Below, one piece after another: positions 15,331-23,191 of a stretch of DNA of 37,605 nucleotides. This DNA comes from an uncultured Helicobacteraceae bacterium. GTDB lineage: Bacteria > Campylobacterota > Campylobacteria > Campylobacterales > UBA6016. The DNA lies in contig CALJKN010000062.1 of assembly GCA_937973585.1 (NCBI GenBank), positions 1 to 37,605 of the forward strand, written 5' to 3'. A model generated the notes under the pieces. That model did no database searches and was not told the origin of the DNA. It saw only the letters and a list, made by a program, of their open reading frames with translations. How positions within the stretch are numbered: position 1 is the stretch's first letter; each line of letters begins with the position of its first letter. The position numbers and the translations under genes were made by a program.

Positions 15331-16242
15331 ATGAATGTGGCCTACGAGATAAAAACATTTGATATAAACGGTCAAAAGCTCGTTTATCACATGGTGTCGG
15401 TACTCTCAATTACCGAGAGGGCGTGTAAAAGGCTTATAGATAAGGGGAGGGTGAGGCTAAACGGTGAGACGGTAACCCAAAAAGGGATCAGGGGCGAGGG
15501 GGTTGTGGAGGTTTTGTTTTATGAACCGACACCGACAAAACAGCTCTTTCCGGTCTTTGAATCGGATGATTTTGCGGTTTTCGATAAGCCCTCTTTTATG
15601 CTATCCCACCCAAACGGCTTTCATGTAGAGGAGTGTCTACTCGATAGCATCAAAAAGCTATACGGATACGGGGCAAATATCACCCATAGGCTAGATTATG
15701 AGACTAGCGGTCTACTGGTTGCTAGCAAGCATAAGAGGGCTGAGTCCATACTGAAGACAACTTTTGAGACCAGAGGGATGCAAAAAGAGTATACGGCTTT
15801 GCTGTTTGGGCATCTGGCGGGAGAGCTAGAGGTTGAATGTCTGCTGGAGCCTATAAAGATACTGGAGCAAAAGGTAATGCAAGGAGCCGCCGAGCAGGGT
15901 AAGCACTCGCTAACTATTTTTGAGCCGCTTGAGTACTTTGACAAATACGACATGACGCTGGTGCGGGCGAAACCATATACGGGGAGACTACACCAAATAA
16001 GGCTCCACGCTGCACACATCGGCCACCCGATAGTCGGAGAGCCGATATATAGAAAAGATATCGATATGGCAAGAGACTATCTGGATAAAAAGATGGATAC
16101 CGCAGAGAGGATAGAGAGAACCGGGGCAAAAAGAATATGTCTACATGCCTCGAAAATCTCTTTTGAATACTCGGAAAAAAGCTATGAGATTGAATCGCCG
16201 ATGGATTCTAAAAAAGAGTTTTTGACCGCTTTATCTGACTAG
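15331..16242 (+). CDS. RluA-family RNA pseudouridine synthase
   Basis: 303 residues. An S4-like N-terminal RNA-binding segment (about 24-62) precedes the RluA catalytic domain. The motif T-H-R-L-D-Y-E-T-S-G-L-L carries the catalytic aspartate (Asp122), and G-R-L-H-Q-I-R-L-H near 222 is the second family motif. It isomerises specific uridines in rRNA or tRNA. The exact target (RluC or RluD type) cannot be told from sequence alone. It lies 22 bases after the 458-residue gene, so may be co-transcribed with it. Its 3' end overlaps the convergent carbonic anhydrase gene by 12 bases. Confidence 0.92.
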   Translation: MNVAYEIKTFDINGQKLVYHMVSVLSITERACKRLIDKGRVRLNGETVTQKGIRGEGVVEVLFYEPTPTKQLFPVFESDDFAVFDKPSFMLSHPNGFHVEECLLDSIKKLYGYGANITHRLDYETSGLLVASKHKRAESILKTTFETRGMQKEYTALLFGHLAGELEVECLLEPIKILEQKVMQGAAEQGKHSLTIFEPLEYFDKYDMTLVRAKPYTGRLHQIRLHAAHIGHPIVGEPIYRKDIDMARDYLDKKMDTAERIERTGAKRICLHASKISFEYSEKSYEIESPMDSKKEFLTALSD

Positions 16243-16869
16243 CCTAAACTCTTTTGAGTCAAAATCGTAGTCGTATACGTCACCGCTCTCTATGACGTAG
16301 TACCAACCGTATAGTTTTAGCTCCCCTTTTTCGTATCTCTCTTTGATAAACGGATACGTCAGGAGGTGTTTTAGCTGTTCGACGACATTGAGAAGCTCAG
16401 TATGCCAGTTTCTAATTTTTTCATCATCATCTTTTAGCTCTTCGAGAACTTGCTTTTTTATCGGAGCCGCAAGTTCTAGCCATTTTTTGACGTTTGGAAT
16501 TTTGCTTAGCTTCTCCTCCGGCAGATATAGTGCCGAGCATCCACCGCAGTTGGAGTGTCCGCAAACAACTATATTTTCGACATTCAATACCACAACCGCA
16601 TACTCTATGGCCGCCGTTGTAGCCGCAAACTCAGCCGATACCCTATAAGGGGGGACAAAATTCGCAATATTTCGCACGACAAACAGTTCGCCGGGGAGGG
16701 TATTGGTGATTAGGTTTGGCACTAATCTTGAGTCCGAGCAGCCTATAAAAAGTGTATGCGGATCTTGGTTGTCTCCTAGTTCAGAAAAAAGCTTTTGATG
16801 CTCAACAAAATCTTCATTTCTAAACCTTACGACACCCTCTAGTAGTTTACTTATCTGTTTATTTTCCAT
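16231..16869 (-). CDS. Beta-class carbonic anhydrase
   Basis: 212 residues from the ATG at 16869. This start is chosen because AAAGGAG sits five bases upstream. The GTG at 16875 would overlap that Shine-Dalgarno. Zinc ligands are Cys44 (C-S-D-S-R, with Asp46 and Arg48), His105 and Cys108 (H-S-N-C-G-G-C), which is the standard beta-class set. The enzyme interconverts CO2 and bicarbonate, supplying bicarbonate to carboxylases or helping pH balance. This fits an autotrophic or CO2-requiring lifestyle. No signal peptide, so cytoplasmic. It overlaps the end of rlmN and is the last gene of the hisF run. Confidence 0.94.
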   Translation of the reverse strand: MENKQISKLLEGVVRFRNEDFVEHQKLFSELGDNQDPHTLFIGCSDSRLVPNLITNTLPGELFVVRNIANFVPPYRVSAEFAATTAAIEYAVVVLNVENIVVCGHSNCGGCSALYLPEEKLSKIPNVKKWLELAAPIKKQVLEELKDDDEKIRNWHTELLNVVEQLKHLLTYPFIKERYEKGELKLYGWYYVIESGDVYDYDFDSKEFRLVR

Positions 16870-17932
16870 CTTCACTCCTTTGTCTGAGCTGTCCGCATGC
16901 TGCCGATATGTCTATCCCTTTGGATTCTCGTATAGTGCATATAAAACGTTTATCGGCTAGATATTTTCTAAAAGCTTCCGCCGCTTCTGTGGTCGGTCTT
17001 TTGAACTGGCTATTTTCATAAGGGTTAAAAAGTATCAGATTTATTTTTACATCTAGTCCGTTTAGTAGTTTACCCAGTTTTTGCGCTGATTTGATGTCGT
17101 CGTTTACGTCACCTAGTAGTAAGTACTCAAATAATACTTTTTTTCTTTTATCTGCTTTAAATTTTCTGACCGCATCAATTACCGATTTTATATTGTATGC
17201 TTTGTTGATCGGCATTAGTGCTTCTCTGAGTTCATCATCTACGGCATGGAGGCTAATGGCCAGATTGACACCAAGCTCCATATTTGCCAGTTTTTCTATC
17301 TTTGCCGCCAGTCCGCTTGTCGATATCGTTATCCTGCGAGGTGCGATGCAGAGAGTATCTTTGTGGGTTATAATTTTTATAGATTTGGCTACATTTTCCA
17401 GATTATCCAGAGGCTCCCCCATTCCCATGTAGACGATATTTATGCTTTTTTCCTCTCCAAACTCTTTCTCTTTTTTTATAAACGCTACCTGTTCTACAAT
17501 CTCTCCGGCGGTTAGATTTCTATCGAAGCCACCTTTTGCGGTTAGGCAAAAAGCACAACCGACTTTGCACCCTACCTGTGATGATATACATAGCGTATAT
17601 CTGGCCTCTCTGGTTTTTTTACCCTCTTCGTCAAACTCGTCGTCTTTCATTTTTAGTAGAACAGTCTCTACAGTTTTTCCGTCTTTTAAGGCAAATAGGT
17701 ATTTTTCACTCCCGTCGCTGCTCACCTCTTTTCTGAGTAGCCCCAAAGAGCCGACCGTAAATTTATCGGATAACTGTTCTCTATAGTCTTTTGGGAGATT
17801 ACTCATCTCTTTGAAGTCTAAGATATTTTTTTTATAGACCCAGTTTAATACTTGTGTAGCCCTAAATGATGGCCCGTCAAGCGATTTTGAAAGCTCTGAG
17901 GGCTCTAGTTCGTAGATATTCTGTTTATTCAT
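16859..17932 (-). CDS. rlmN: 23S rRNA (A2503-C2) / tRNA (A37-C2) methyltransferase, radical SAM
   Basis: 357 residues. Radical-SAM cluster cysteines are Cys122, Cys126 and Cys129 in G-C-K-V-G-C-A-F-C. The methyl-carrying cysteine is Cys346 in I-S-A-A-C-G-Q-L. G-M-G-E-P-L-D-N follows the SAM site. It methylates A2503 of 23S rRNA and A37 of some tRNAs. The 5' end overlaps the nucleoside-phosphorylase-like gene by eight bases and the 3' end overlaps carbonic anhydrase. As I recall, rlmN also lies close to ksgA and rnj in Campylobacter jejuni, so the neighbourhood appears ancestral. Confidence 0.95.
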   Translation of the reverse strand: MNKQNIYELEPSELSKSLDGPSFRATQVLNWVYKKNILDFKEMSNLPKDYREQLSDKFTVGSLGLLRKEVSSDGSEKYLFALKDGKTVETVLLKMKDDEFDEEGKKTREARYTLCISSQVGCKVGCAFCLTAKGGFDRNLTAGEIVEQVAFIKKEKEFGEEKSINIVYMGMGEPLDNLENVAKSIKIITHKDTLCIAPRRITISTSGLAAKIEKLANMELGVNLAISLHAVDDELREALMPINKAYNIKSVIDAVRKFKADKRKKVLFEYLLLGDVNDDIKSAQKLGKLLNGLDVKINLILFNPYENSQFKRPTTEAAEAFRKYLADKRFICTIRESKGIDISAACGQLRQRSEDGK

Positions 17933-18455
17933 ATTTTTTCAGCTCTTTTTCATATCTATCATAAATAATATCGGTAGCTTTCACTAGATTGTTTTTGTAT
18001 TCGGTTTGTCCGTTTTGGTGACAATAATTCGTAACGACAAAAAATCCTCTTGCCTCTATGCCTGCCGTCTGTGCCGCCCATAAAACCGAATAAAACTCCA
18101 TATTTTCAGCTCCTAAGCCCATCTCCAAATATCTCTTACTCGCATCCTTATCGGTAGTTATATAGTTTGAAGAGTTGACTATTGTTTCATGTGAAACATC
18201 GTTTATGATTTTGTTTTTGATAGGGGTGTATGAGTTTTTATAGAGAAATGACTGCTCAATCTGTGTGGCCGAAGATGAAAAAAACGTATCCAAAATATTA
18301 AGTTCTCCGTAGCTTCCGCAGCTTCCAACAAACAAAATTCGGTTTGGTTTTCTATCAAAAATTATATGTGATAGATTGTAGGCGCTCTCGATTAGGCCAA
18401 CCCCTATAGGTGTAGCAAATGAGAAATGCTCGGTTTTTCCGGCACAAACTATCAT
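17925..18455 (-). CDS. Nucleoside phosphorylase/nucleosidase-like protein (MTAN/MqnB fold, short)
   Basis: 176 residues, shorter than the 200-240 usual for this superfamily. Fold motifs are visible: V-G-S-C-G-S-Y-G (about 43-50, phosphate/ribose loop) and G-A-E-N-M-E-F-Y-S (115-123, the Met-Glu pair that grips ribose). The expected catalytic Ser-Asp segment near the C-terminus reads V-V-T-N-Y-C-H, so the base-protonating aspartate is not obvious. It may act in purine salvage or futalosine/menaquinone chemistry, or may have lost activity. The ATG overlaps the hisF stop (ATGA) and the 3' end overlaps rlmN. A parS-like 16-mer lies within codons 86-91. Confidence 0.72.
   Translation of the reverse strand: MIVCAGKTEHFSFATPIGVGLIESAYNLSHIIFDRKPNRILFVGSCGSYGELNILDTFFSSSATQIEQSFLYKNSYTPIKNKIINDVSHETIVNSSNYITTDKDASKRYLEMGLGAENMEFYSVLWAAQTAGIEARGFFVVTNYCHQNGQTEYKNNLVKATDIIYDRYEKELKKYE
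18183..18198. other. parS-like centromere site 1
   Basis: TGTTTCATGTGAAACA: perfect 7-bp inverted arms (TGTTTCA/TGAAACA) around a two-base centre. The bacterial parS consensus is TGTTTCACGTGAAACA, so only one central base differs. It lies inside the nucleoside-phosphorylase-like gene, encoding V-S-H-E-T. An identical copy is at 22852-22867. ParB binding is inferred. Confidence 0.7.
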
Positions 18456-19216
18456 AATCTTATGTTTACTCCGCTTTTTGCAAGCTCTGATTTTAGCTCT
18501 TTTATCTCTATCTCTTTAAAGTGAAATATCGAAGCTGCAAGACCGGCATCACAGTTGGTATTGCGAAATAGCTCCGTAAAGTGCTCTTTGCTTCCTGCAC
18601 CGCCGCTAGCTATTACCGGAACCGATACATTATCTCTGATGGCTTTTGTGAGCCCCAAATCAAATCCTGCTTTTGTTCCGTCTGCATCCATGCTAGTTAG
18701 CAATATCTCTCCTGCCCCTCTGCTTACAACCTCTTTTGCCCAAAGAGTCGCATCTTTTCCAGTGTCGAGTCTGCCGCCGTTAATAAAAACATTCCACCTG
18801 TTTTCACCGACTTTTTTTGCATCTATTGCGGCTACGATTGTGGAGCTACCGAACCTAAAAGATGCCTCGTCGAAAAAATCAGGATTTTTGACTCCGGCAG
18901 AGTTGATACTCACTTTATCACAACCGACGTTTAGGAGTCTGTATATATCCTCCAATGTTCTAATCCCGCCGCCTACAGTGAGCGGTATAAAAACCCTCTT
19001 TGCGACCTCTTCTACTATGTGAACTATCGTGTCTCTGTTCTCGTGGCTTGCCGTGATATCAAGGAATGTTAGCTCATCGGCTCCCTCTTCATTGTATCTA
19101 GCGGCTATCTCGACAGGGTCTCCGGCATCTTTTAGCCCCACAAAATTAACCCCTTTAACCACCCTTCCGTCCTTTACGTCTAGGCACGGGATAATTCTTT
19201 TGGCTAAAAAATCCAT
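18452..19216 (-). CDS. hisF: Imidazole glycerol phosphate synthase, cyclase subunit
   Basis: 254 residues from the ATG at 19216. This start has GGAG six bases upstream and gives the family's normal beginning (M-D-F-L-A-K-R-I-I-P-C-L-D-V). The ATG at 19228 has no Shine-Dalgarno. TIM barrel with the catalytic aspartate in C-L-D-V-K-D-G near residue 11, a second in A-A-I-D-A near 130, and phosphate loops T-V-G-G-G-I-R and A-S-G-G-A-G. With HisH it makes imidazole glycerol phosphate and AICAR in histidine synthesis. First gene of the hisF/phosphorylase-like/rlmN/carbonic anhydrase run. Its leader holds three small hairpins. Confidence 0.95.
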   Translation of the reverse strand: MDFLAKRIIPCLDVKDGRVVKGVNFVGLKDAGDPVEIAARYNEEGADELTFLDITASHENRDTIVHIVEEVAKRVFIPLTVGGGIRTLEDIYRLLNVGCDKVSINSAGVKNPDFFDEASFRFGSSTIVAAIDAKKVGENRWNVFINGGRLDTGKDATLWAKEVVSRGAGEILLTSMDADGTKAGFDLGLTKAIRDNVSVPVIASGGAGSKEHFTELFRNTNCDAGLAASIFHFKEIEIKELKSELAKSGVNIRL

Positions 19217-19268
19217 ATTTTGCTCCATAAGTTTAATAGAATCGAACCCTCTGATTAATTCTCAAATA

Positions 19269-19315
19269 TCGGACATTCGTCCGAGCGCTTCGCTTGTTTT
19301 GGGCTTTGCTCAAAA
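19269..19315. other. Three tandem small hairpins in the hisF-rsmA divergent gap
   Basis: Within a 241-base gap between divergent genes, three palindromes follow each other: TCGGAC-ATTC-GTCCGA (19269-19284), AGCG-CTT-CGCT (19284-19294) and TTTTGGGC-TTT-GCTCAAAA (19297-19315, one G-U pair). All precede hisF on its transcript. No long terminator T-run and no known riboswitch signature was seen. The rest of the gap (19316-19457) is AT-rich and presumably carries the rsmA promoter. Confidence 0.45.
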
Positions 19316-19457
19316 TGTGAGGATTGTTCAAATGGTTAAACAATGATTTTACTTGTCGAATGGTAGCAAAGATTGGCTTGCAATTTTTGCCGCTTGTAGC
19401 CTATTTATAAGCTTTAATTCAGTATTATGAACGCCAAAATCTTTGTAAAGCGAAAAG

Positions 19458-20252
19458 TTGCAAGTAGTCGCCAAAAAAAAATTCGGACAAAACTTTCTAA
19501 AAGATGAGTTTTATCTGACCCAAATCATCCAGTCGATGCCCGACAACGACAATCCGGTATTGGAGATCGGGCCTGGGCTAGGTGATTTAACCGGCAAGCT
19601 TTTGACAAAAAAAGCGGTAGTTGCCGTCGAGGTTGACACAGATTTGATACCAAATCTGACGTCTAAGTTCAAAGAGGAGATAAAAAGCGGTAGATTTCAC
19701 CTGCTCCATGCGGATATATTAGAGCATTGGGAGAGGCCTTTTGGTTTGTTCCAAAAATTCGATATAGTCGCCAATCTACCGTATTACATCGCAACCAATA
19801 TAGTCTTAAGGGCGATTCGGGACGATAGAATCGATACCGTTATCGTTATGGTTCAAAAAGAGGTTGCCGAAAAGTTTTGTGCAACCCCGAAATCTTCGGA
19901 TTTTGGAGCTATATCCGTACTATGCGATGCCGTATGCCGCAGGGAGATCGTATGTGAACTCCCGCCGTCGGCTTTTGAGCCTGCTCCAAAGGTATTTTCG
20001 GCTGTTATGAAGCTTGAAAAAATGAGAAATCCTTTGATAGAGTTGGACTCTTATGATAAATTCGGGGTTTTTTTGAAATGTTGTTTTGCCGCACCGCGAA
20101 AAACGCTAATCAAAAACCTATCCTCGTCATATCAAAAAGAGCTCCTAAATGCGGCTTTTGATGAACTCAACATCCCTTTGAATATAAGACCTCACGAACT
20201 TACTACCGAGCTTTTTGTCTCGCTTTTTACGGGTGTTAAATCATTCAATTAG
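19458..20252 (+). CDS. rsmA: 16S rRNA (A1518/A1519-N6) dimethyltransferase
   Basis: 264 residues. K-K-F-G-Q-N-F-L at the N-terminus, SAM-binding E-I-G-P-G-L-G-D-L near 36-44 and the catalytic N-L-P-Y motif (106-109) identify KsgA/RsmA. It dimethylates two adjacent adenines near the 3' end of 16S rRNA late in small-subunit assembly. The start is TTG at 19458. An in-frame stop lies 12 bases upstream, and the nearby ATG at 19427 is out of frame, so no earlier start is possible. First gene of a six-gene run with rnj, kdsD, rluB, yjbQ and the haem oxidase gene. Confidence 0.95.
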   Translation: MQVVAKKKFGQNFLKDEFYLTQIIQSMPDNDNPVLEIGPGLGDLTGKLLTKKAVVAVEVDTDLIPNLTSKFKEEIKSGRFHLLHADILEHWERPFGLFQKFDIVANLPYYIATNIVLRAIRDDRIDTVIVMVQKEVAEKFCATPKSSDFGAISVLCDAVCRREIVCELPPSAFEPAPKVFSAVMKLEKMRNPLIELDSYDKFGVFLKCCFAAPRKTLIKNLSSSYQKELLNAAFDELNIPLNIRPHELTTELFVSLFTGVKSFN

Positions 20253-20272
20253 CTATAAAAAAGGGCTTAGGG

Positions 20273-22201
20273 ATGGAAAATACGGAACAAAACCAGCAAG
20301 ACTCGCAAGAGCAAAAAGAGATAAACGAAGGCGGGCAAAGAGGGGAAAAACCTCAAAATAATAAAGCCCAAGAGTATTTTAAAAATAAAAAACAAAAATA
20401 CTTTCAAAATAAAAGACCTAGGGAAGATGGCGGTCAAGATGGGAATGCAGGATGGCATACCAATATCAAAAACGCCATTGAAGCAAATAAGAGGATACAG
20501 CAAAACAGGCTTAATGCCGACCTAAAACTAAACCATAATACAAAAGCGACTATTAGAATAACGCCGTTAGGTGGGTTGGAAGAGATAGGCGGAAATATTA
20601 CGATTATCGAGACGCAAAATAGCGCAATTCTTGTGGATGTAGGGATGAGCTTTCCCGATGACGATATGCACGGGGTCGATATTTTGATCCCTGACTTTTC
20701 GTATCTTAGGTCAATCAAGCATAAAATTGCAGGCGTAGTGATTACCCATGCCCATGAGGATCACATCGGTGCAGTTCCTTATCTTTTTAGAGAGATGCAG
20801 GTTCCACTATACGGCACTCCTCTCCCTCTCGGTATGATAGGCAATAAGTTTGACGAACACAAAATGACCGAATACAAAAAGTATTTTAGGGCGGTCGAAA
20901 AAAGAAAACAGATTAAAATCGGCGATTTTGAGGTAGAGTGGATGCATGTTACCCACTCGGTTATTGACGCATCGAGCCTCGCTATTACCTCGGAGGCCGG
21001 AACGATAATTCATACGGGAGACTTCAAAATAGATCATACGCCAATCGACGGATATCCAACCGATTTGCATAGATTTGCATACTACGGAGAGAGAGGCGTA
21101 TTGTGTCTATTGTCAGACTCTACAAACTCTATGAGAAGCGGCGTAACATTGTCTGAGAGTACCGTAGGGCCTACTTTTGATACGATTTTCTCCCGCTCAA
21201 AGGGGAGGGTGATTATGTCTACCTTCTCATCGAATATCCACAGGGTGTATCAGGCTATCGAGATGGGGATAAAATACAATAGAAAAGTTGCAATAATCGG
21301 CAGATCCATGGAGAGAAACCTAGAGGTTGCAATGAATCTAGGGTATATCAAGCTTCCGTTTGGGATTTTTATCGATGCGGCAGAGGTTGCGAAATATCCG
21401 GATAACGAAATCTTGATCATTACGACCGGTTCTCAGGGGGAGACCATGAGCGCCCTATACAGAATGGCTGTTAACGAACATAGACACATAAAGCTAAAGC
21501 CTTCAGATATGGTTATCCTGTCATCAAGTGCGATTCCGGGCAATGAGGGTAGCGTCTCTACTGTCTTAAACTATATCCTAAAAGCCGGAGCAAACGTAGC
21601 CTATAAGGATTTTTCCGATATTCACGTATCTGGACACGGTGCGCAAGAGGAGCAAAAACTAATGCTTCGTCTTGTAAAACCTAAGTACTTTTTGCCTATT
21701 CACGGTGAGTATCAACACGTTGCTAAACACAAAGAGACCGCCATCGCTTGCGGGGTTGACGAGAGAAATATCATACTTATGGAAGACGGCGATCAGATAG
21801 AGCTAAATGCTAGAGGGATGAGAAAAGTAAAAACCGTTAAAAGCGGAAAGGTGTATATCGACAACCAAAGAAACAACCAAATCGAAGAAGACGTTGTCAT
21901 GGATAGGCAGGAGTTGGCTGAAAACGGCATCGTTATTATCGTTGCATTTGTCGATAAGCAAAATAAAGCTCTGATAGAAAAACCGAAAATATCTAGCTTT
22001 GGCCTTGTCTCAGATAGGGATGATAGACACTTCTCCGAGGAGATGGAAAACGTCTTAAACAGCTTTTTACAAAATGCAAATAAAGATCTTATAGACAACA
22101 AACGTGCGCTAGAGCATGAGATAAGACAAGTGCTTAAAAAACACATCTTTAGGGCATTAAAAAAATATCCGGTAATTGTTCCGACTATTTTTGTCCAATA
22201 A
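20273..22201 (+). CDS. rnj: Ribonuclease J
   Basis: 642 residues. About 90 N-terminal residues are hydrophilic, Asn/Gln/Lys-rich and probably disordered. Metallo-beta-lactamase/beta-CASP domains follow: H-A-H-E-D-H at 159-164 binds the two metals, with downstream motifs I-H-T-G-D-F and the beta-CASP region S-T-F-S-S-N, then V-S-G-H-G and F-L-P-I-H-G-E-Y. RNase J is a 5'-3' exonuclease and endonuclease central to mRNA decay and rRNA maturation in bacteria lacking RNase E. The long N-terminal tail resembles the Helicobacter pylori enzyme, where as I recall it pairs with the RNA helicase RhpA. It follows rsmA by 20 bases. Confidence 0.95.
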   Translation: MENTEQNQQDSQEQKEINEGGQRGEKPQNNKAQEYFKNKKQKYFQNKRPREDGGQDGNAGWHTNIKNAIEANKRIQQNRLNADLKLNHNTKATIRITPLGGLEEIGGNITIIETQNSAILVDVGMSFPDDDMHGVDILIPDFSYLRSIKHKIAGVVITHAHEDHIGAVPYLFREMQVPLYGTPLPLGMIGNKFDEHKMTEYKKYFRAVEKRKQIKIGDFEVEWMHVTHSVIDASSLAITSEAGTIIHTGDFKIDHTPIDGYPTDLHRFAYYGERGVLCLLSDSTNSMRSGVTLSESTVGPTFDTIFSRSKGRVIMSTFSSNIHRVYQAIEMGIKYNRKVAIIGRSMERNLEVAMNLGYIKLPFGIFIDAAEVAKYPDNEILIITTGSQGETMSALYRMAVNEHRHIKLKPSDMVILSSSAIPGNEGSVSTVLNYILKAGANVAYKDFSDIHVSGHGAQEEQKLMLRLVKPKYFLPIHGEYQHVAKHKETAIACGVDERNIILMEDGDQIELNARGMRKVKTVKSGKVYIDNQRNNQIEEDVVMDRQELAENGIVIIVAFVDKQNKALIEKPKISSFGLVSDRDDRHFSEEMENVLNSFLQNANKDLIDNKRALEHEIRQVLKKHIFRALKKYPVIVPTIFVQ

Positions 22202-22225
22202 GTAAAATGAAGTTTCCGGATTAAA

Positions 22226-23191
22226 ATGCAAAAACATCTCGATATCGCAATAGAGGTTTTATCTTTGGAGGCCTCTGAGCTAATTGCGTGCTCAAAGCGT
22301 CTGGGGGAGGAGTTTGATAGAGCCGTTGAGGCGATATATGCGCTAGATGGAAAGTTGGTCATTATAGGTGTCGGCAAATCCGGCCTTGTAGGGGCGAAAA
22401 TAGCCGCTACGATGGCAAGTACCGGAACACCTAGTTTTTTTATCCATCCAACCGAAGCTATGCACGGTGATCTCGGGATGATAGAGAAAAAAGACGGAAT
22501 TTTGGCGATTAGCTATAGCGGGGAGAGCGAAGAGCTGGTTGCGATACTCCCGCATCTCAAACGACATGGAGTTTCCATCATAGGGATGAGCTCCAACACT
22601 AGTTCGACTCTGGCCGCTTTTAGTGACATACATCTTGATATCTCGGTCTCAAAAGAGGCTTGTCCGCTAAATGTTGCCCCTACTAGCTCTACTACACTCA
22701 CTATGGCGATTGGGGATGCATTAGCGATGGCGCTGATGAAAAAAAAGAATTTCCAAAAAGAGGATTTTGCATATTTTCATCCTGGCGGTAGCCTTGGAAA
22801 GAGGCTGTTTGTAAAAGTCTCAGATTTGATGAGAAAAGAGGGGCTTCCGATTGTTTCATGTGAAACAATTTTGAAAGATGCTATTATCTCAATGAGCGAA
22901 GGGAAATTGGGGACGGTTATCTTTGAAAAAGAGGGTGTAATCGTTGGGGTTTTAAGCGATGGAGACCTCAGAAGGGCGCTTATGAATGATGGATTTGATA
23001 TTAACAACTCAGCTTTCAAGTACGCAACAAAAAATCCGTCGATAGTTTATGATGAAAATATGCTGGCAGTAGAGGCATTAGGTCTAATAGAAGAGAAAAA
23101 AATCCAGTTGCTGTTAGTGGCGGATGAGCAAAAAAAACTCAAAGGGATTTTGCATATACACGACCTGGTGGAGGCCGGAATAAAAAAATGA
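22226..23191 (+). CDS. kdsD: D-arabinose 5-phosphate isomerase (SIS + CBS pair)
   Basis: 321 residues. The SIS sugar-isomerase domain (about 30-170) contains G-V-G-K-S-G near 47 and H-P-T-E-A-M-H-G-D-L-G-M near 73-84, which carries the catalytic histidine. H-P-G-G-S-L-G-K-R-L links to two CBS domains (about 205-320). It converts ribulose 5-phosphate to arabinose 5-phosphate, the precursor of Kdo in lipopolysaccharide. KpsF or GutQ paralogues look alike, but as the only copy here in a housekeeping run KdsD is most likely. Its stop overlaps the rluB ATG by four bases. The second parS-like site sits in the linker between SIS and CBS domains. Confidence 0.92.
   Translation: MQKHLDIAIEVLSLEASELIACSKRLGEEFDRAVEAIYALDGKLVIIGVGKSGLVGAKIAATMASTGTPSFFIHPTEAMHGDLGMIEKKDGILAISYSGESEELVAILPHLKRHGVSIIGMSSNTSSTLAAFSDIHLDISVSKEACPLNVAPTSSTTLTMAIGDALAMALMKKKNFQKEDFAYFHPGGSLGKRLFVKVSDLMRKEGLPIVSCETILKDAIISMSEGKLGTVIFEKEGVIVGVLSDGDLRRALMNDGFDINNSAFKYATKNPSIVYDENMLAVEALGLIEEKKIQLLLVADEQKKLKGILHIHDLVEAGIKK
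22852..22867. other. parS-like centromere site 2
   Basis: A second exact copy of TGTTTCATGTGAAACA, 4,669 bases from the first, inside kdsD and encoding V-S-C-E-T. The arms match the parS consensus perfectly. Two identical 16-mers in unrelated genes are far beyond chance for a window of this size, so selection for a DNA-binding protein is the best explanation. Confidence 0.72.

Noticed and set aside
19239..19249. tRNA T-arm-like sequence (minus strand GGGTTCGATTC) before hisF
   Set aside because: The flanking stem pairs poorly, no acceptor stem, anticodon arm or CCA end can be built, and it runs straight into the hisF ribosome site.
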